DNA of 64,000 bases. It comes from Prevotella sp. MA2016 (GTDB lineage Bacteria; Bacteroidota; Bacteroidia; Bacteroidales; Bacteroidaceae). Numbering within the stretch: the first letter of the stretch is position 1; the number at the start of each line of letters is the position of its first letter. Location: positions 553,787 to 617,786 of the forward strand of contig NZ_KK211036.1 in assembly GCF_000619825.1 (NCBI RefSeq). Direction: 5' to 3'. The notes beneath the pieces were generated by a model, which had not been told where the DNA came from, made no database searches, and worked only from the letters and a program-made list of their open reading frames with translations. The position numbers were made by a program, and so were the translations under genes. Positions 52,392 through 61,357 of the stretch are shown piece after piece.

Positions 52392-53549
52392 TTATTTTTC
52401 AAGATTGGTATCGATATTAGCGCCTTCTACATCTGTCCATGGGGACAACTGGGCACTAAACTCGATGGTAAGCGGACTGAGGTCGCTAATGTTAATATAA
52501 TAGGTGTATATATTGTTCGGCGCCCAATCGAAGGAACTATCTCCGTTTTTTACAACGATAGGAATATCGCTATAAGGGGTGCTGTTGATGTCGAACGATA
52601 TCATCAGCTTAACACCCTTCTGAGGTATCTGCAGCAGACCTTTATCGTTGTCGCTTCCATCACTACCTGCAAAATAAGCATGATCCTTATCGGTGGCCGT
52701 GATCAAATCTTTAGTATGAGCTTTATCTGTTTGAAGCAGAAGCTTATCGGCATCGGTTGATGCTTTTGTCTGTTCTGTAAACTCACCATTAAATATGTCA
52801 GCAGTGGAGGCAGTATAGCCTTTTGCAGCTATTACGAAATTGTCTGAAACGACTTTAACCTTGACATTGGAAAGGTTGAAGTTGCTTGACGCAAGCTGCG
52901 TATTACTGCTATATATACCAAAGCGCACCTTCGACATGATATGGCGGAAAGGCAAAGCCACACGGTCAGCCGTAGAGTAAGAAGCCGCTGCCACATAGTA
53001 GGGCTCTTTCACATCGTCGCGTGTTTCATTATTGCAGGTTTGATAATAAAAGGGTTCTGAGATGACTAACTGATCTTTTGATAATTCAAAATTCTTGATG
53101 TTACCATGCGCTGGGCAGGGACTGATGGCATAGAACTGATAAGGGAAAGCAGACTGGTCCCAATAGCGCTGCACCTGGTCTTGCCAGAAGCCATCTGGCG
53201 TATCGCCCTTTTTACCTACATAGCCCCAACTTGACTGATTCTCCCATTGATCTGTTCTATATTTCACCTCGTATCTGTCCATCACCGTAAGCTTGCTGCT
53301 ACCCTTAAAGCAGCTTACGAGAAAGCCTTGCGCTAAAGTTTTAGAACCTTGCCCTTCAGCGCGAGTGGCGGCAGCGCGAGTGAGAGGTACATCAACCGCA
53401 GCCTGACCAAACTGCATAGGAATCTGCTCCAGAGGATCCTCAACCTCATGGACAGTTGTATCAGAAGAACATGCCAAAAGGCTGGCGCACAAAAGTGCGC
53501 CAACCATCCAGCATGATATAGAGTTTAAACGATTAAATATTTGTATCAC
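52392..53549 (-). CDS. Fimbrillin-like lipoprotein, single domain
   Basis: About 385 residues from a GTG at 53549, overlapping the upstream stop by 17 bases. This start keeps an Arg in the n-region of the signal peptide; a later ATG (53507) would give a short, uncharged one. Lipobox LLAC (Cys27). PLTRA (Arg58) is followed five residues later by ATRAE (Arg63), a doubled cut-site motif. Conserved strand FRHIMSKVRFGIYSSN. Second pilin-like gene of the operon, likely a shaft subunit. Confidence 0.76.
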   Translation of the reverse strand: MIQIFNRLNSISCWMVGALLCASLLACSSDTTVHEVEDPLEQIPMQFGQAAVDVPLTRAAATRAEGQGSKTLAQGFLVSCFKGSSKLTVMDRYEVKYRTDQWENQSSWGYVGKKGDTPDGFWQDQVQRYWDQSAFPYQFYAISPCPAHGNIKNFELSKDQLVISEPFYYQTCNNETRDDVKEPYYVAAASYSTADRVALPFRHIMSKVRFGIYSSNTQLASSNFNLSNVKVKVVSDNFVIAAKGYTASTADIFNGEFTEQTKASTDADKLLLQTDKAHTKDLITATDKDHAYFAGSDGSDNDKGLLQIPQKGVKLMISFDINSTPYSDIPIVVKNGDSSFDWAPNNIYTYYINISDLSPLTIEFSAQLSPWTDVEGANIDTNLEK

Positions 53550-54597
53550 TTGGATCAAGAGTTGCTGCTTCGTAATCTACGATAGTAGGAGTATCAAATA
53601 CAATAGGACTAAGAGCCGTATCTGTAATTGTGAAATTATAAGTGTAAGCCGTGTTTGACTTCCACTCTAACTGATTAGCTGGAATAGTCACTGTAGCATC
53701 ATTAACTACAATCTCCTCTTTATTATCATCAGCAATCAGCTTGTAAGACACGTGGAGAGTGAAAGTGTTAGTTGCCTTCTCTGGCTGAATTACTGCATAG
53801 TATGTAGTTGACGATGCTTTATATGTAGCATCGGCCCCCTCAGGAAGGTTTCCGGAAAAGATATCAAACTCCAAATTATCTGGAGAAGAACCTGCTGTAG
53901 ATGTATTAACAGTAGGTTTATCTGGATTGTCATAATTGATTGTTACACTCGCTGTAGTATTATATGTTCCAGTAGGTTCAAGCACAACACCTTTACCTGA
54001 TTCAACATTAAGAAGCTGAACTTTATAACCATCGATATTCTCACGGAAGGCAATATTTACCTTTGCACCAACGTGCTTGAACGTAAGGGGCACTTTTTTA
54101 CCATAACCATTTTTCTTATCTACTGATTTACCAGCATAGATTACATCATTTTTAGCCTCGTAACCTGCAGTTGAAGAAACGGTGATAGTTTTGTTTTTTT
54201 CATCAAACTTTGTTCCAGAAACATAAGGTGCATAAGCATAGAAGTTTGTGCTATCAGTAGAATAATCCCAATAACGGGTAACCTGACCTTCAACTTTACC
54301 TACATAATCCCAACTTGCTGGAGTCTCTCCTGCTGCAGCTGTATGAGCAACTTTGTAGTTATCCATTACCAGCTCTGGAGTTGCACCTTCACCGCTCTTT
54401 ACCTTATAGGCAAATACTCCGAAATCCTCGTAACCATTCTCGTTAAGGTCATCTACCGCACGGGTGATGTTACGCTGGCCTACGTTGAAGGCGATGGGGG
54501 CCTCGTTGGTTACAGGCGAATCGCCTACGAGCGAATCGCTGCTACAGCTGGCAAGGGCCAAGACTGCTACTGCACAAAATAAATTTGTTTTCATCAT
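53533..54597 (-). CDS. Fimbrillin-like lipoprotein, single domain (first pilin of the operon)
   Basis: 354 residues; lipobox ALASC (Cys18); NITRA with Arg46. A single fimbrillin domain with FKHVGAKVNIAFRENIDG as the conserved strand, and VTIPANQLEWKSNTAYTYNF near the C-terminus. Compact size (about 35 kDa) and first place among the pilins suggest a major shaft subunit, in the manner of FimA/Mfa1-type genes. 28 bases separate it from the DUF5119 gene. Confidence 0.8.
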   Translation of the reverse strand: MMKTNLFCAVAVLALASCSSDSLVGDSPVTNEAPIAFNVGQRNITRAVDDLNENGYEDFGVFAYKVKSGEGATPELVMDNYKVAHTAAAGETPASWDYVGKVEGQVTRYWDYSTDSTNFYAYAPYVSGTKFDEKNKTITVSSTAGYEAKNDVIYAGKSVDKKNGYGKKVPLTFKHVGAKVNIAFRENIDGYKVQLLNVESGKGVVLEPTGTYNTTASVTINYDNPDKPTVNTSTAGSSPDNLEFDIFSGNLPEGADATYKASSTTYYAVIQPEKATNTFTLHVSYKLIADDNKEEIVVNDATVTIPANQLEWKSNTAYTYNFTITDTALSPIVFDTPTIVDYEAATLDPSDTNI

Positions 54598-54625
54598 TTG
54601 TTTTTGTTTTGTTAATATAAAGGTA

Positions 54626-55792
54626 TCAAATATCTATTTCCCATTGTACTTCATCATAATCCTCGATCGTGGGGATGAACAAACTGCCACCTCCATCGCC
54701 ACTCTGCTCGGGCGGCGTGAGCTTGGAGCAATCAATCTTCACAGTGATAATACCGCCATGAGACTGAGCTTGCAACTGACTGGTGACATCGGCCTGATAA
54801 GTGACGGTCTCACCATTGTTCCAAACCATATCGTAATAGATGATGTTATTAAGCGACGCACGGTTGCCCCTGTAGTCAGAGCCCGAACGCTGGTAAGGCT
54901 CGTTGTCGCAGAGTCCGAATGTGGTGAGCTTTCCGCCAAACACATCGCAACGCTGACCATCAACCATGATGTCGGGCTTCATACGGGTGTTGAAATATAC
55001 CAACGTGGGGCGGCTGCTGGTATGACCGGTGTTGATATTGGTGCTGGCAGCCATCGACGAGATGGCAGCATTGCCGTTGACTCCCTTGATGCGGTGGTCG
55101 TCATTATTGTAAAGAATGAACTGCACCAGGTAGATATACACCAGAGGCTGCAACTGAGCCTCGATATGCTTGATATACACATTCTCTACAGGGTCGTAGT
55201 CGTAATCTTTCAAATCTGAAGATATATACACATTCTCAGAATAAGCTCCATAGAAAATCTCTGGCTGATTGAGAATGCCAATAGGTGCATCGCCATTATC
55301 ACTGCTTGCACGGCTGGCCTCGACGATACTGCGCGAGATGCCTCGGGTGCCCGTGGTGGTGGCGATAACAGAGTCGCCTTCTTCCTTAATTACCAAAACC
55401 TGCGTGCCGTCCTTAGAGTCGATATTACTGTAGAACAGCATATCGTAATAACCAAACTGGAAGTAACGACGGAAGCGGTTGGTGTCGATGGTGAACATAT
55501 CCACATCGGTGTGTGGCGCCAAGGGATTATCACCTTTATAATAACGATAAACTTCGTAGCTGCTGGGATGAGGATAGGCAATGCCGCCCCAGATGGAGTC
55601 GTCCTTCAAATCCCAACCATAAACCCACTCGTGCTCTAACTGCACCTCGTGGTCCCAAATAAGCTCTAACTCTGTTTGTGCCACCTGCAGATCAACGGCC
55701 AACTCCTGACCGGGCAGATGCAAGGGGGGCTCAATGCATGATACGAAGCCCAGCATGGTGGCTATTATATATATAAGGTGTAAACGTTTCAT
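54626..55792 (-). CDS. DUF5119 lipoprotein of a fimbrillin operon
   Basis: 388 residues; lipobox GFVSC (Cys19). The DUF5119 pattern LHLPGQELAVDLQVAQTELE and ELIWDHEVQLEHEW is followed by beta-rich segments. This family is repeatedly found between DUF3575 proteins and fimbrillins in Bacteroidales. It lacks the Thr-Arg pilin motif, so it is probably an assembly or anchoring factor, not a shaft protein. Its start overlaps the DUF3575 stop by four bases (ATGA). Confidence 0.8.
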   Translation of the reverse strand: MKRLHLIYIIATMLGFVSCIEPPLHLPGQELAVDLQVAQTELELIWDHEVQLEHEWVYGWDLKDDSIWGGIAYPHPSSYEVYRYYKGDNPLAPHTDVDMFTIDTNRFRRYFQFGYYDMLFYSNIDSKDGTQVLVIKEEGDSVIATTTGTRGISRSIVEASRASSDNGDAPIGILNQPEIFYGAYSENVYISSDLKDYDYDPVENVYIKHIEAQLQPLVYIYLVQFILYNNDDHRIKGVNGNAAISSMAASTNINTGHTSSRPTLVYFNTRMKPDIMVDGQRCDVFGGKLTTFGLCDNEPYQRSGSDYRGNRASLNNIIYYDMVWNNGETVTYQADVTSQLQAQSHGGIITVKIDCSKLTPPEQSGDGGGSLFIPTIEDYDEVQWEIDI

Positions 55793-57195
55793 CGGGCGGC
55801 CTCCTTTCGCTGCTTGCGGTAAATAATATCATAGGTGATGTGCAAACCGGCATTGGTGGGGCCGAACCAGAGGAACTGGTGGTTGCGCTTCTTAAAGTCG
55901 CTCACATTGCCATGATAGTCGTAATAGTATTTGCCATCTATCTTGCCACTATTGCCCCACACATAGGGATCGTAACGGGTGATGAACATGCCGAAATTGG
56001 CTGTCAGCTCCAAGCGCAGATTGCCTCGCTTGGTGAGATTCCAGCTGTGACCCAAGCCGATGCCAGCACCTCCACCCTCGCCTTCCCAGCCTTTGGACTC
56101 GCTAAAGCCGATGCCATACATCATGCCCTGCAGATAGGCATCTACGAAGGTACCGATGAACTGGCCCTGCCCCTTGAAATAGCGGCGAAGCTCTAACTGC
56201 ACATCACGAATCTGGAAGAACTTATGCGTATCCCAATGGCGATGATTGTGGAACGTGAATCCGGCATTAAACGTGTAGTGGCCCGACAGCGGATAGTACT
56301 CCAGCTGGATATTGCCTCCTGGCGCGAAACCAAACTGGGGCACATACAGGAAATCGTGCAGCAGATTGGTGCGAATGGCTATCAGGTGGCGGCGCGAACG
56401 TGGCTGAACAGCAGTGGTATCGGTCACAGACAGTGGCAGATACGCATCCAGACCTGGCACCTTGAGCATATCGGTAGTTGACATGAGGTTGCACTTGGGG
56501 AGTGGCATGTGCTCAGGATTAACCATATACCAGAGCACCATGCGACTTTGGCGCAGCGTGGGGAAATACGTCTTCAGCAGGCGCTTCCAAGTGGTGCCGC
56601 CATTCAGCGCCATCAGCTTGGATTTGCACAGGCGCTCATCACCCCCGCAGGCATCCCAGATGGCCTTCACTTGATGGTATTCGGCATCGCCGGCCAGCTG
56701 CATCAGTCTCACCAGATAAGCATAGTCTTCAGTTACAAACTTCGAGTTGATAGGCTGATGAGCAATGGTCTGATCGAGGTTGCTACTCAGGAAATCAATC
56801 AAGCGATAGGTGCGACGACGACTCAACCATACGTTGTTGTCGTAAGGACCTTCGGGCGAAGCGGCTCCCTTCACAAACACCTCACGCAGAATGAGATTGT
56901 GCTTCTTGAGCCAGGGAACAAGACTGTCGTTATAAAGCGAGACAAATGGATCAGACGAAGGAATCTCAGTACGATTGACCTGGAATCTGACACCATGCGC
57001 TATCTCATCAAACAGCGAATCGGTGATCAGTGGCGGTGTGGTAACGATGGAGTCGGAAACAAAGACAAAGGGGTATTTGGGCAGTTGCCTATAGAGCGAC
57101 GCATCAGGCTTCTGAGCCAACACAGATGTTTGGGCCAGAAGTACGAATAAAACACACCAAAAGTGTTTCAGTAGACTTTTGTTTATTCGTTGCAC
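55789..57195 (-). CDS. OmpA-like plus DUF3575 outer membrane protein, first gene of the fimbrillin operon
   Basis: 468 residues from a GTG start; no ATG precedes the signal peptide (cleaved near VLAQ, 28). Residues about 60-140 (VRFQVNRTEIPSSDPFVSLY, GAASPEGPYDNNVWLSRRR) resemble the OmpA C-terminal peptidoglycan-binding domain placed near the N-terminus. The last 190 residues (RTNLLHDFLYVPQFGFAPGG, ELRRYFKGQGQFIGTFVDAY) are the DUF3575 barrel. Such proteins often head fimbrillin operons and may anchor the fibre or form the assembly site; that role is inferred from gene context. The only clear promoter of the operon lies upstream. Confidence 0.82.
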   Translation of the reverse strand: MQRINKSLLKHFWCVLFVLLAQTSVLAQKPDASLYRQLPKYPFVFVSDSIVTTPPLITDSLFDEIAHGVRFQVNRTEIPSSDPFVSLYNDSLVPWLKKHNLILREVFVKGAASPEGPYDNNVWLSRRRTYRLIDFLSSNLDQTIAHQPINSKFVTEDYAYLVRLMQLAGDAEYHQVKAIWDACGGDERLCKSKLMALNGGTTWKRLLKTYFPTLRQSRMVLWYMVNPEHMPLPKCNLMSTTDMLKVPGLDAYLPLSVTDTTAVQPRSRRHLIAIRTNLLHDFLYVPQFGFAPGGNIQLEYYPLSGHYTFNAGFTFHNHRHWDTHKFFQIRDVQLELRRYFKGQGQFIGTFVDAYLQGMMYGIGFSESKGWEGEGGGAGIGLGHSWNLTKRGNLRLELTANFGMFITRYDPYVWGNSGKIDGKYYYDYHGNVSDFKKRNHQFLWFGPTNAGLHITYDIIYRKQRKEAAR

Positions 57196-57242
57196 TTTAA
57201 TTTTCTAAATAATTTTTCAATACCTGTTGTTCAAACTGAATG

Positions 57243-57273
57243 CAAAGGTACAAATTATCTCGAAAACGACAAA
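57243..57273 (-). promoter_or_regulatory. Promoter of the fimbrillin operon
   Basis: On the minus strand TTTG (57273-57270), 19-bp spacer, TACCTTTG (57250-57243): a full Bacteroidetes promoter 48 bases before the GTG at 57195. No other clear promoter or terminator was noticed down to 35862. Confidence 0.75.
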
Positions 57274-57303
57274 AACCGGAAGTGTACGTTTAACGTTATT
57301 TAA

Positions 57304-57345
57304 GCAAAAAAAGAAAGAAGTTTGCGCTAATGTTGCGCAAACTTC
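57304..57345 (-). terminator. Terminator of the ATP synthase operon
   Basis: An 11-bp perfect stem, GAAGTTTGCGC (57317-57327) with GCGCAAACTTC (57335-57345), followed on the minus strand by a U-rich run. It lies 10 bases beyond the atpG stop and separates the operon from the fimbrillin promoter. Confidence 0.9.
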
Positions 57346-57354
57346 CATTTCTTG

Positions 57355-58326
57355 TTAGTTGTTCACCGAACCGCCCACAATATCAAGCAGTTCGGAGGTA
57401 ATAGCTTGCTGACGACTCTTGTTGTACTGCAGATTCAGTTGGCGAAGCAGTTCGTCGGCATTATCCGTAGCCGTCTGCATGGCCACCATACGGGCGGCAT
57501 GCTCGGAGGCATTACTATCAAGCAAGGCTGTGTAAAGCATCAGGTGAGCCAACTTTGGCATCAGCTGCGAAAGCACGGTGTTCATGTCGGGCTCTACGAT
57601 AAAGTTATCGTTGAGCGGCTTCACATCATCCTGCTTCTGCTCAGCCTCGCGCTCTCCACGCTTCTTCAGATACTCCTGCGACTCGCGGGTGGCTATCGTA
57701 GAAGTGAGGTCGCGCTCATGGTCGGCCTGCAACTCGCTCTCCACATCGATAGGCAGGAACGTCTTGCGCGTAAGCACCTGCGAACCTGCACTCTTGAAGT
57801 GGTGGTAGATAAGTTCTACCTTGTCTATTTCGCCTGCGGCAAACTTACGGCCCAGTTCCATCGCTATCTCGATGCACTGCTGCACGTTGGGATGATCGGC
57901 CAGAGCCGAATAATCACCCTGAACGTTGAGCCCCATCTTACGTGCCTTCTCATACACCTTGCGACCAATGGGATAAATCTCCACATTGTCGCGACCGATA
58001 GTGGCATCATACTCATCTACAGCATGCGCCATGAGCTTGATGGTGTTGGCATTGAAACCGCCACAGAGCGACGAGTTGCTGCTGAACACCACCAGCGCAG
58101 CGCGCTTCACAGGGCGCACCTGGTCGAAGATGGTCTGTGCCTCTGCCTCGGCTGCGAGAAACGACTTGAGGATGTGCTCCAACAGCTCTTCGTAAGGTAG
58201 CATATTCTGAATAGCCACCTGGGCATGATGCAGCTTGCTGGAGGCAACCATCTTCATAGCCGACGTAATCTTTCGCGTGGAATTGACTGAGGCTATGCGG
58301 CCTTTAATTTCTTTCAGGCTAGGCAT
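57355..58326 (-). CDS. atpG: ATP synthase gamma subunit
   Basis: 323 residues. N-terminal helix MPSLKEIKGRIASVNSTRKI and the C-terminal helix ending LLRQLNLQYNKSRQQAITSE are the coiled-coil rotor shaft. The middle domain includes a charged insertion (KKRGEREAEQKQDDVKPLND) that makes it longer than the usual 285-290 residues. It rotates inside the alpha3beta3 head. Last gene of the operon, right before the terminator. Confidence 0.95.
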   Translation of the reverse strand: MPSLKEIKGRIASVNSTRKITSAMKMVASSKLHHAQVAIQNMLPYEELLEHILKSFLAAEAEAQTIFDQVRPVKRAALVVFSSNSSLCGGFNANTIKLMAHAVDEYDATIGRDNVEIYPIGRKVYEKARKMGLNVQGDYSALADHPNVQQCIEIAMELGRKFAAGEIDKVELIYHHFKSAGSQVLTRKTFLPIDVESELQADHERDLTSTIATRESQEYLKKRGEREAEQKQDDVKPLNDNFIVEPDMNTVLSQLMPKLAHLMLYTALLDSNASEHAARMVAMQTATDNADELLRQLNLQYNKSRQQAITSELLDIVGGSVNN

Positions 58327-58332
58327 AGGCTA

Positions 58333-59919
58333 TCAGGCTTTATACGTTCCAGCAATGTCGGCCATTACAGCCTCGATAGTTGCGGTGGTAGCATCGTCGA
58401 TCTTACCACTGGCCAGGGTCTCGATAACCTCAGGATGGGCAGAGCGCAACTTATCGAGGAATGAAGTCTGGCACTCACGCACCTTATTGATAGGCACCTG
58501 ACGCATCAGACCATGCACACCACAATAGAGGATGGCAATCTGCTCGCCTACTGGCATAGGACTGTACTGAGGCTGAATCAAGAGCTGATTGTTCTTACGT
58601 CCACGATCCAGTGTCATCGCTGTCACAGCATCCATATCGCTCGAGAACTTAGAGAAGGCCTCAAGCTCACGATACTGAGCCTGGTCGATCTTCAGTGTAC
58701 CAGCCACCTTCTTCATACTCTTGATCTGAGCCGAACCACCCACACGAGATACGGAGATACCTACGTTGATGGCAGGACGGAAACCTTGGTTGAAGAGGTC
58801 GCTCTCTAGGAAGATCTGACCGTCGGTGATAGAGATCACGTTGGTTGGGATGTAAGCCGACACGTCGCCAGCCTGGGTCTCGATGATAGGCAGAGCGGTG
58901 AGCGAACCACCACCCTTCACATGGCCCTTCATACACTCAGGCAGGTCGTTCATCTGCTCAGCCACCTCCTGCTGTTCGTTCATCTTGGCAGCACGCTCCA
59001 AAAGGCGTGAGTGCAGATAGAACACGTCACCAGGATAAGCCTCACGTCCTGAAGGACGGCGCAGAATCAGTGACACCTCACGATAAGCGACTGCCTGCTT
59101 CGACAGGTCGTCATATACCACGAGTGCTGGCAGACCGCGGTCGCGGAAATACTCGCCGATGGCAGCACCAGCAAATGGTGCATAATACTGCATGGCAGCA
59201 GGATCGGCAGCTGTAGCAGCCACTACGATGGTGTAAGGCATGGCACCATGCTCCTGCAGTGTAGAAACGAGCGCAGCAACGGTACTGGCCTTCTGACCAA
59301 TGGCTACATAGATGCAATATACGGGCTTGCCGGCCTCATAGAAACTCTTCTGATTGATGATGGTATCGACAGCAATGGCGGTCTTACCCGTCTGGCGGTC
59401 GCCGATAATGAGCTCGCGCTGACCACGACCGATAGGAATCATTGAGTCGATGGCCTTCAATCCTGTCTGCAGTGGCTCCTTAACGGGCTGGCGATAGATA
59501 ACACCAGGGGCTTTTCGATCCAGAGGCATCTCAAATGCATCTGTAAGGTCGATATCACCCTTACCGTCGATAGCCTGTCCGAGCGGATTGATGACACGTC
59601 CCAGCATGTTGTCGTTGACACGGATAGAAGCGATGCGCTTGGTGCGCTTCACTACCATGCCCTCCTTGATGCCCGAGGTAGTGCCCAGAAGCACGCAACC
59701 TACGTTGTCTTCCTCGAGGTTCATCACGATAGCCATCGTACCGTTCTCAAACTCCAACAGCTCGTTAGCCTCGGCATTGCGCAGACCGTAGATACGTGCC
59801 ACACCGTCACTGACGGTAAGAACAGTACCCACCTCGTCGAACTTCTCGGCATCAGAAATGCCCTTCAGCTGGTCGAGCAGTACTTGGGATACTTCGCTTG
59901 GTTTAATTTTATCTGACAT
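58333..59919 (-). CDS. atpA: ATP synthase alpha subunit
   Basis: 528 residues. Nucleotide-binding P-loop [20 protein letters not shown] (about 172) and the signature [19 protein letters not shown] are intact. It forms the head with beta and carries non-catalytic nucleotide sites. Six bases after atpH stop on the minus strand. Confidence 0.97.
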   Translation of the reverse strand: MSDKIKPSEVSQVLLDQLKGISDAEKFDEVGTVLTVSDGVARIYGLRNAEANELLEFENGTMAIVMNLEEDNVGCVLLGTTSGIKEGMVVKRTKRIASIRVNDNMLGRVINPLGQAIDGKGDIDLTDAFEMPLDRKAPGVIYRQPVKEPLQTGLKAIDSMIPIGRGQRELIIGDRQTGKTAIAVDTIINQKSFYEAGKPVYCIYVAIGQKASTVAALVSTLQEHGAMPYTIVVAATAADPAAMQYYAPFAGAAIGEYFRDRGLPALVVYDDLSKQAVAYREVSLILRRPSGREAYPGDVFYLHSRLLERAAKMNEQQEVAEQMNDLPECMKGHVKGGGSLTALPIIETQAGDVSAYIPTNVISITDGQIFLESDLFNQGFRPAINVGISVSRVGGSAQIKSMKKVAGTLKIDQAQYRELEAFSKFSSDMDAVTAMTLDRGRKNNQLLIQPQYSPMPVGEQIAILYCGVHGLMRQVPINKVRECQTSFLDKLRSAHPEVIETLASGKIDDATTATIEAVMADIAGTYKA

Positions 59920-59925
59920 TGTTGT

Positions 59926-60462
59926 TTACTTTTTTAATGTATTGAGAATACTGTTGAGTTTGGTTTTGACGCTGGCGTCCATACGATAGGTATCGTATTC
60001 CAGGATAAAACCACCGATGATGTCGGGGTTCACCTGCGACTCAAACTCTACTGTTCCATTAGTCTTACTCTCCACCATGCGGCGCATCTTCTGTTCTGTT
60101 TCAGGCGACACGGCAGCAGCGGTGATGAGACGTCCGCGGATGACATTCTTCTGCTGGCGGTAAAGCGTGACGTACGAATTGGCGATGAACTGCATCACAT
60201 TCTCGCGGTCTTCCTTCAGCACAAGCTGTATGAAGGCCTTCATCAGATCGGAAGGCTGCTGGCCTGCTGCCGTGAGCAGCAGGGCCTCCTTCTTATCTTT
60301 CGAGAGCATCGGATTGTCAATCGTGGAGCGCAACTGTGGTACCTCGATGTAGCTCTTAGCTATCTGCTGCATCTCGGCATACACCTGCTGCTCTATCTTG
60401 GCGTCGGTAGCACTCTTCAGGAGCGCTCGCGCGTATCTTACCGATATGACTCCTATATCCAT
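59926..60462 (-). CDS. atpH: ATP synthase delta subunit
   Basis: 178 residues. Starts GVISVRYARALLKSATD and ends VNPDIIGGFILEYDTYRMDA, typical of the OSCP/delta family. It links the head to the b-subunit stator stalk. Located between atpF and atpA. Confidence 0.93.
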   Translation of the reverse strand: MDIGVISVRYARALLKSATDAKIEQQVYAEMQQIAKSYIEVPQLRSTIDNPMLSKDKKEALLLTAAGQQPSDLMKAFIQLVLKEDRENVMQFIANSYVTLYRQQKNVIRGRLITAAAVSPETEQKMRRMVESKTNGTVEFESQVNPDIIGGFILEYDTYRMDASVKTKLNSILNTLKK

Positions 60463-60473
60463 ACGTACATGAT

Positions 60474-60989
60474 TTATTTATCAGTGGAAACATCATCCAG
60501 CATGCGGTCGATCAAATCCATCTGGGCTTTATCGTCTTTCAGGCTCTGCTTGAGAACCTTCTCGGCGATGCCAACGCTGAGTGCGGCAACCTGCTGACGG
60601 ATATCGGCGATAGCGGCCTTCTTCTCCTGGTCGATAGCCACACGGGCATCTTCCAGCAGTCGGGCACCTTCGGCTCTCGCCTTCTCCTGAGCCTGCTCCA
60701 CAATAGCGTCGCGCGTCTCGGCAGCCTCTTTCAATATCTGAGCCTGCTTGGCGCGAGCCTCCTGCAAGATGGATTCTCCCTCCTTCTCGATGTTTGCCAG
60801 GCGCTCTTGGGCCTCGTGGGCCTTCTTGAGACTGTCTTCGATGTAGCGGTTTCGCTCTTCCACCATACCTACGATGGCAGGGAAGCCAAACTTGGCCAGA
60901 ACGAAGAAGACTACGGCAAACGCCAGAAGCATCCAGAACAGAAGTCCCAGATCGGGGGTGAGAATTGCTGGCAGTTTACTGAAATCCAT
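60474..60989 (-). CDS. atpF: ATP synthase b subunit
   Basis: 171 residues. One N-terminal membrane helix (LLFWMLLAFAVVFFVLAKF) is followed by a long charged coiled coil (EERNRYIEDSLKKAHEAQER onward). It is the peripheral stalk. The spacer to atpE (60990-61028) is an A/T-rich period-7 repeat. Confidence 0.95.
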   Translation of the reverse strand: MDFSKLPAILTPDLGLLFWMLLAFAVVFFVLAKFGFPAIVGMVEERNRYIEDSLKKAHEAQERLANIEKEGESILQEARAKQAQILKEAAETRDAIVEQAQEKARAEGARLLEDARVAIDQEKKAAIADIRQQVAALSVGIAEKVLKQSLKDDKAQMDLIDRMLDDVSTDK

Positions 60990-61020
60990 TTTTTAATTTT
61001 TATTTTTTATTTTTTTATTC
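60990..61020. repeat. A/T-rich period-7 repeat before atpF
   Basis: T-runs broken by A at about every 7 bases (60995, 61002, 61009, 61017) fill the gap next to the atpF start codon. Confidence 0.5.
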
Positions 61021-61028
61021 TTTTCCCC

Positions 61029-61268
61029 TTACTTGATAAGGAATGCACAAGCTGCAATAGCGAAAAGGGCACAACCCTCAACGAATGCAGATGTCAGAAT
61101 CATGTTTGTCTGGATCTTACCAGTAGCCTCTGGCTGACGGGCGATAGCATCCATGGCGCTGCCACCAATCTTACCAATACCCAAACCTGCACCAATTGTT
61201 GCAATACCTGCACCGATACCGCAGCCCAGCTGAGCCAGACCCTCGGCTAAAAATAAAGCTGAAATCAT
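61029..61268 (-). CDS. atpE: ATP synthase c subunit
   Basis: 79 residues, two membrane helices joined by the polar loop ARQPEATGKIQ. The ion-binding residue is Glu64 (SAFVEGCALFA). The first helix (GIATIGAGLGIGKIGG) lacks the Gln, and Glu64 is not followed by Ser/Thr, so the sodium-binding pattern is absent and protons are the likely coupling ion. Confidence 0.96.
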   Translation of the reverse strand: MISALFLAEGLAQLGCGIGAGIATIGAGLGIGKIGGSAMDAIARQPEATGKIQTNMILTSAFVEGCALFAIAACAFLIK

Positions 61269-61357
61269 AATACTTTTAATTTTTAATTATTAATAATGTT
61301 GTTTTCTATTCGAATTATTTGAATTCTATAACTTTTCAATTTTTACTATTTTACATT

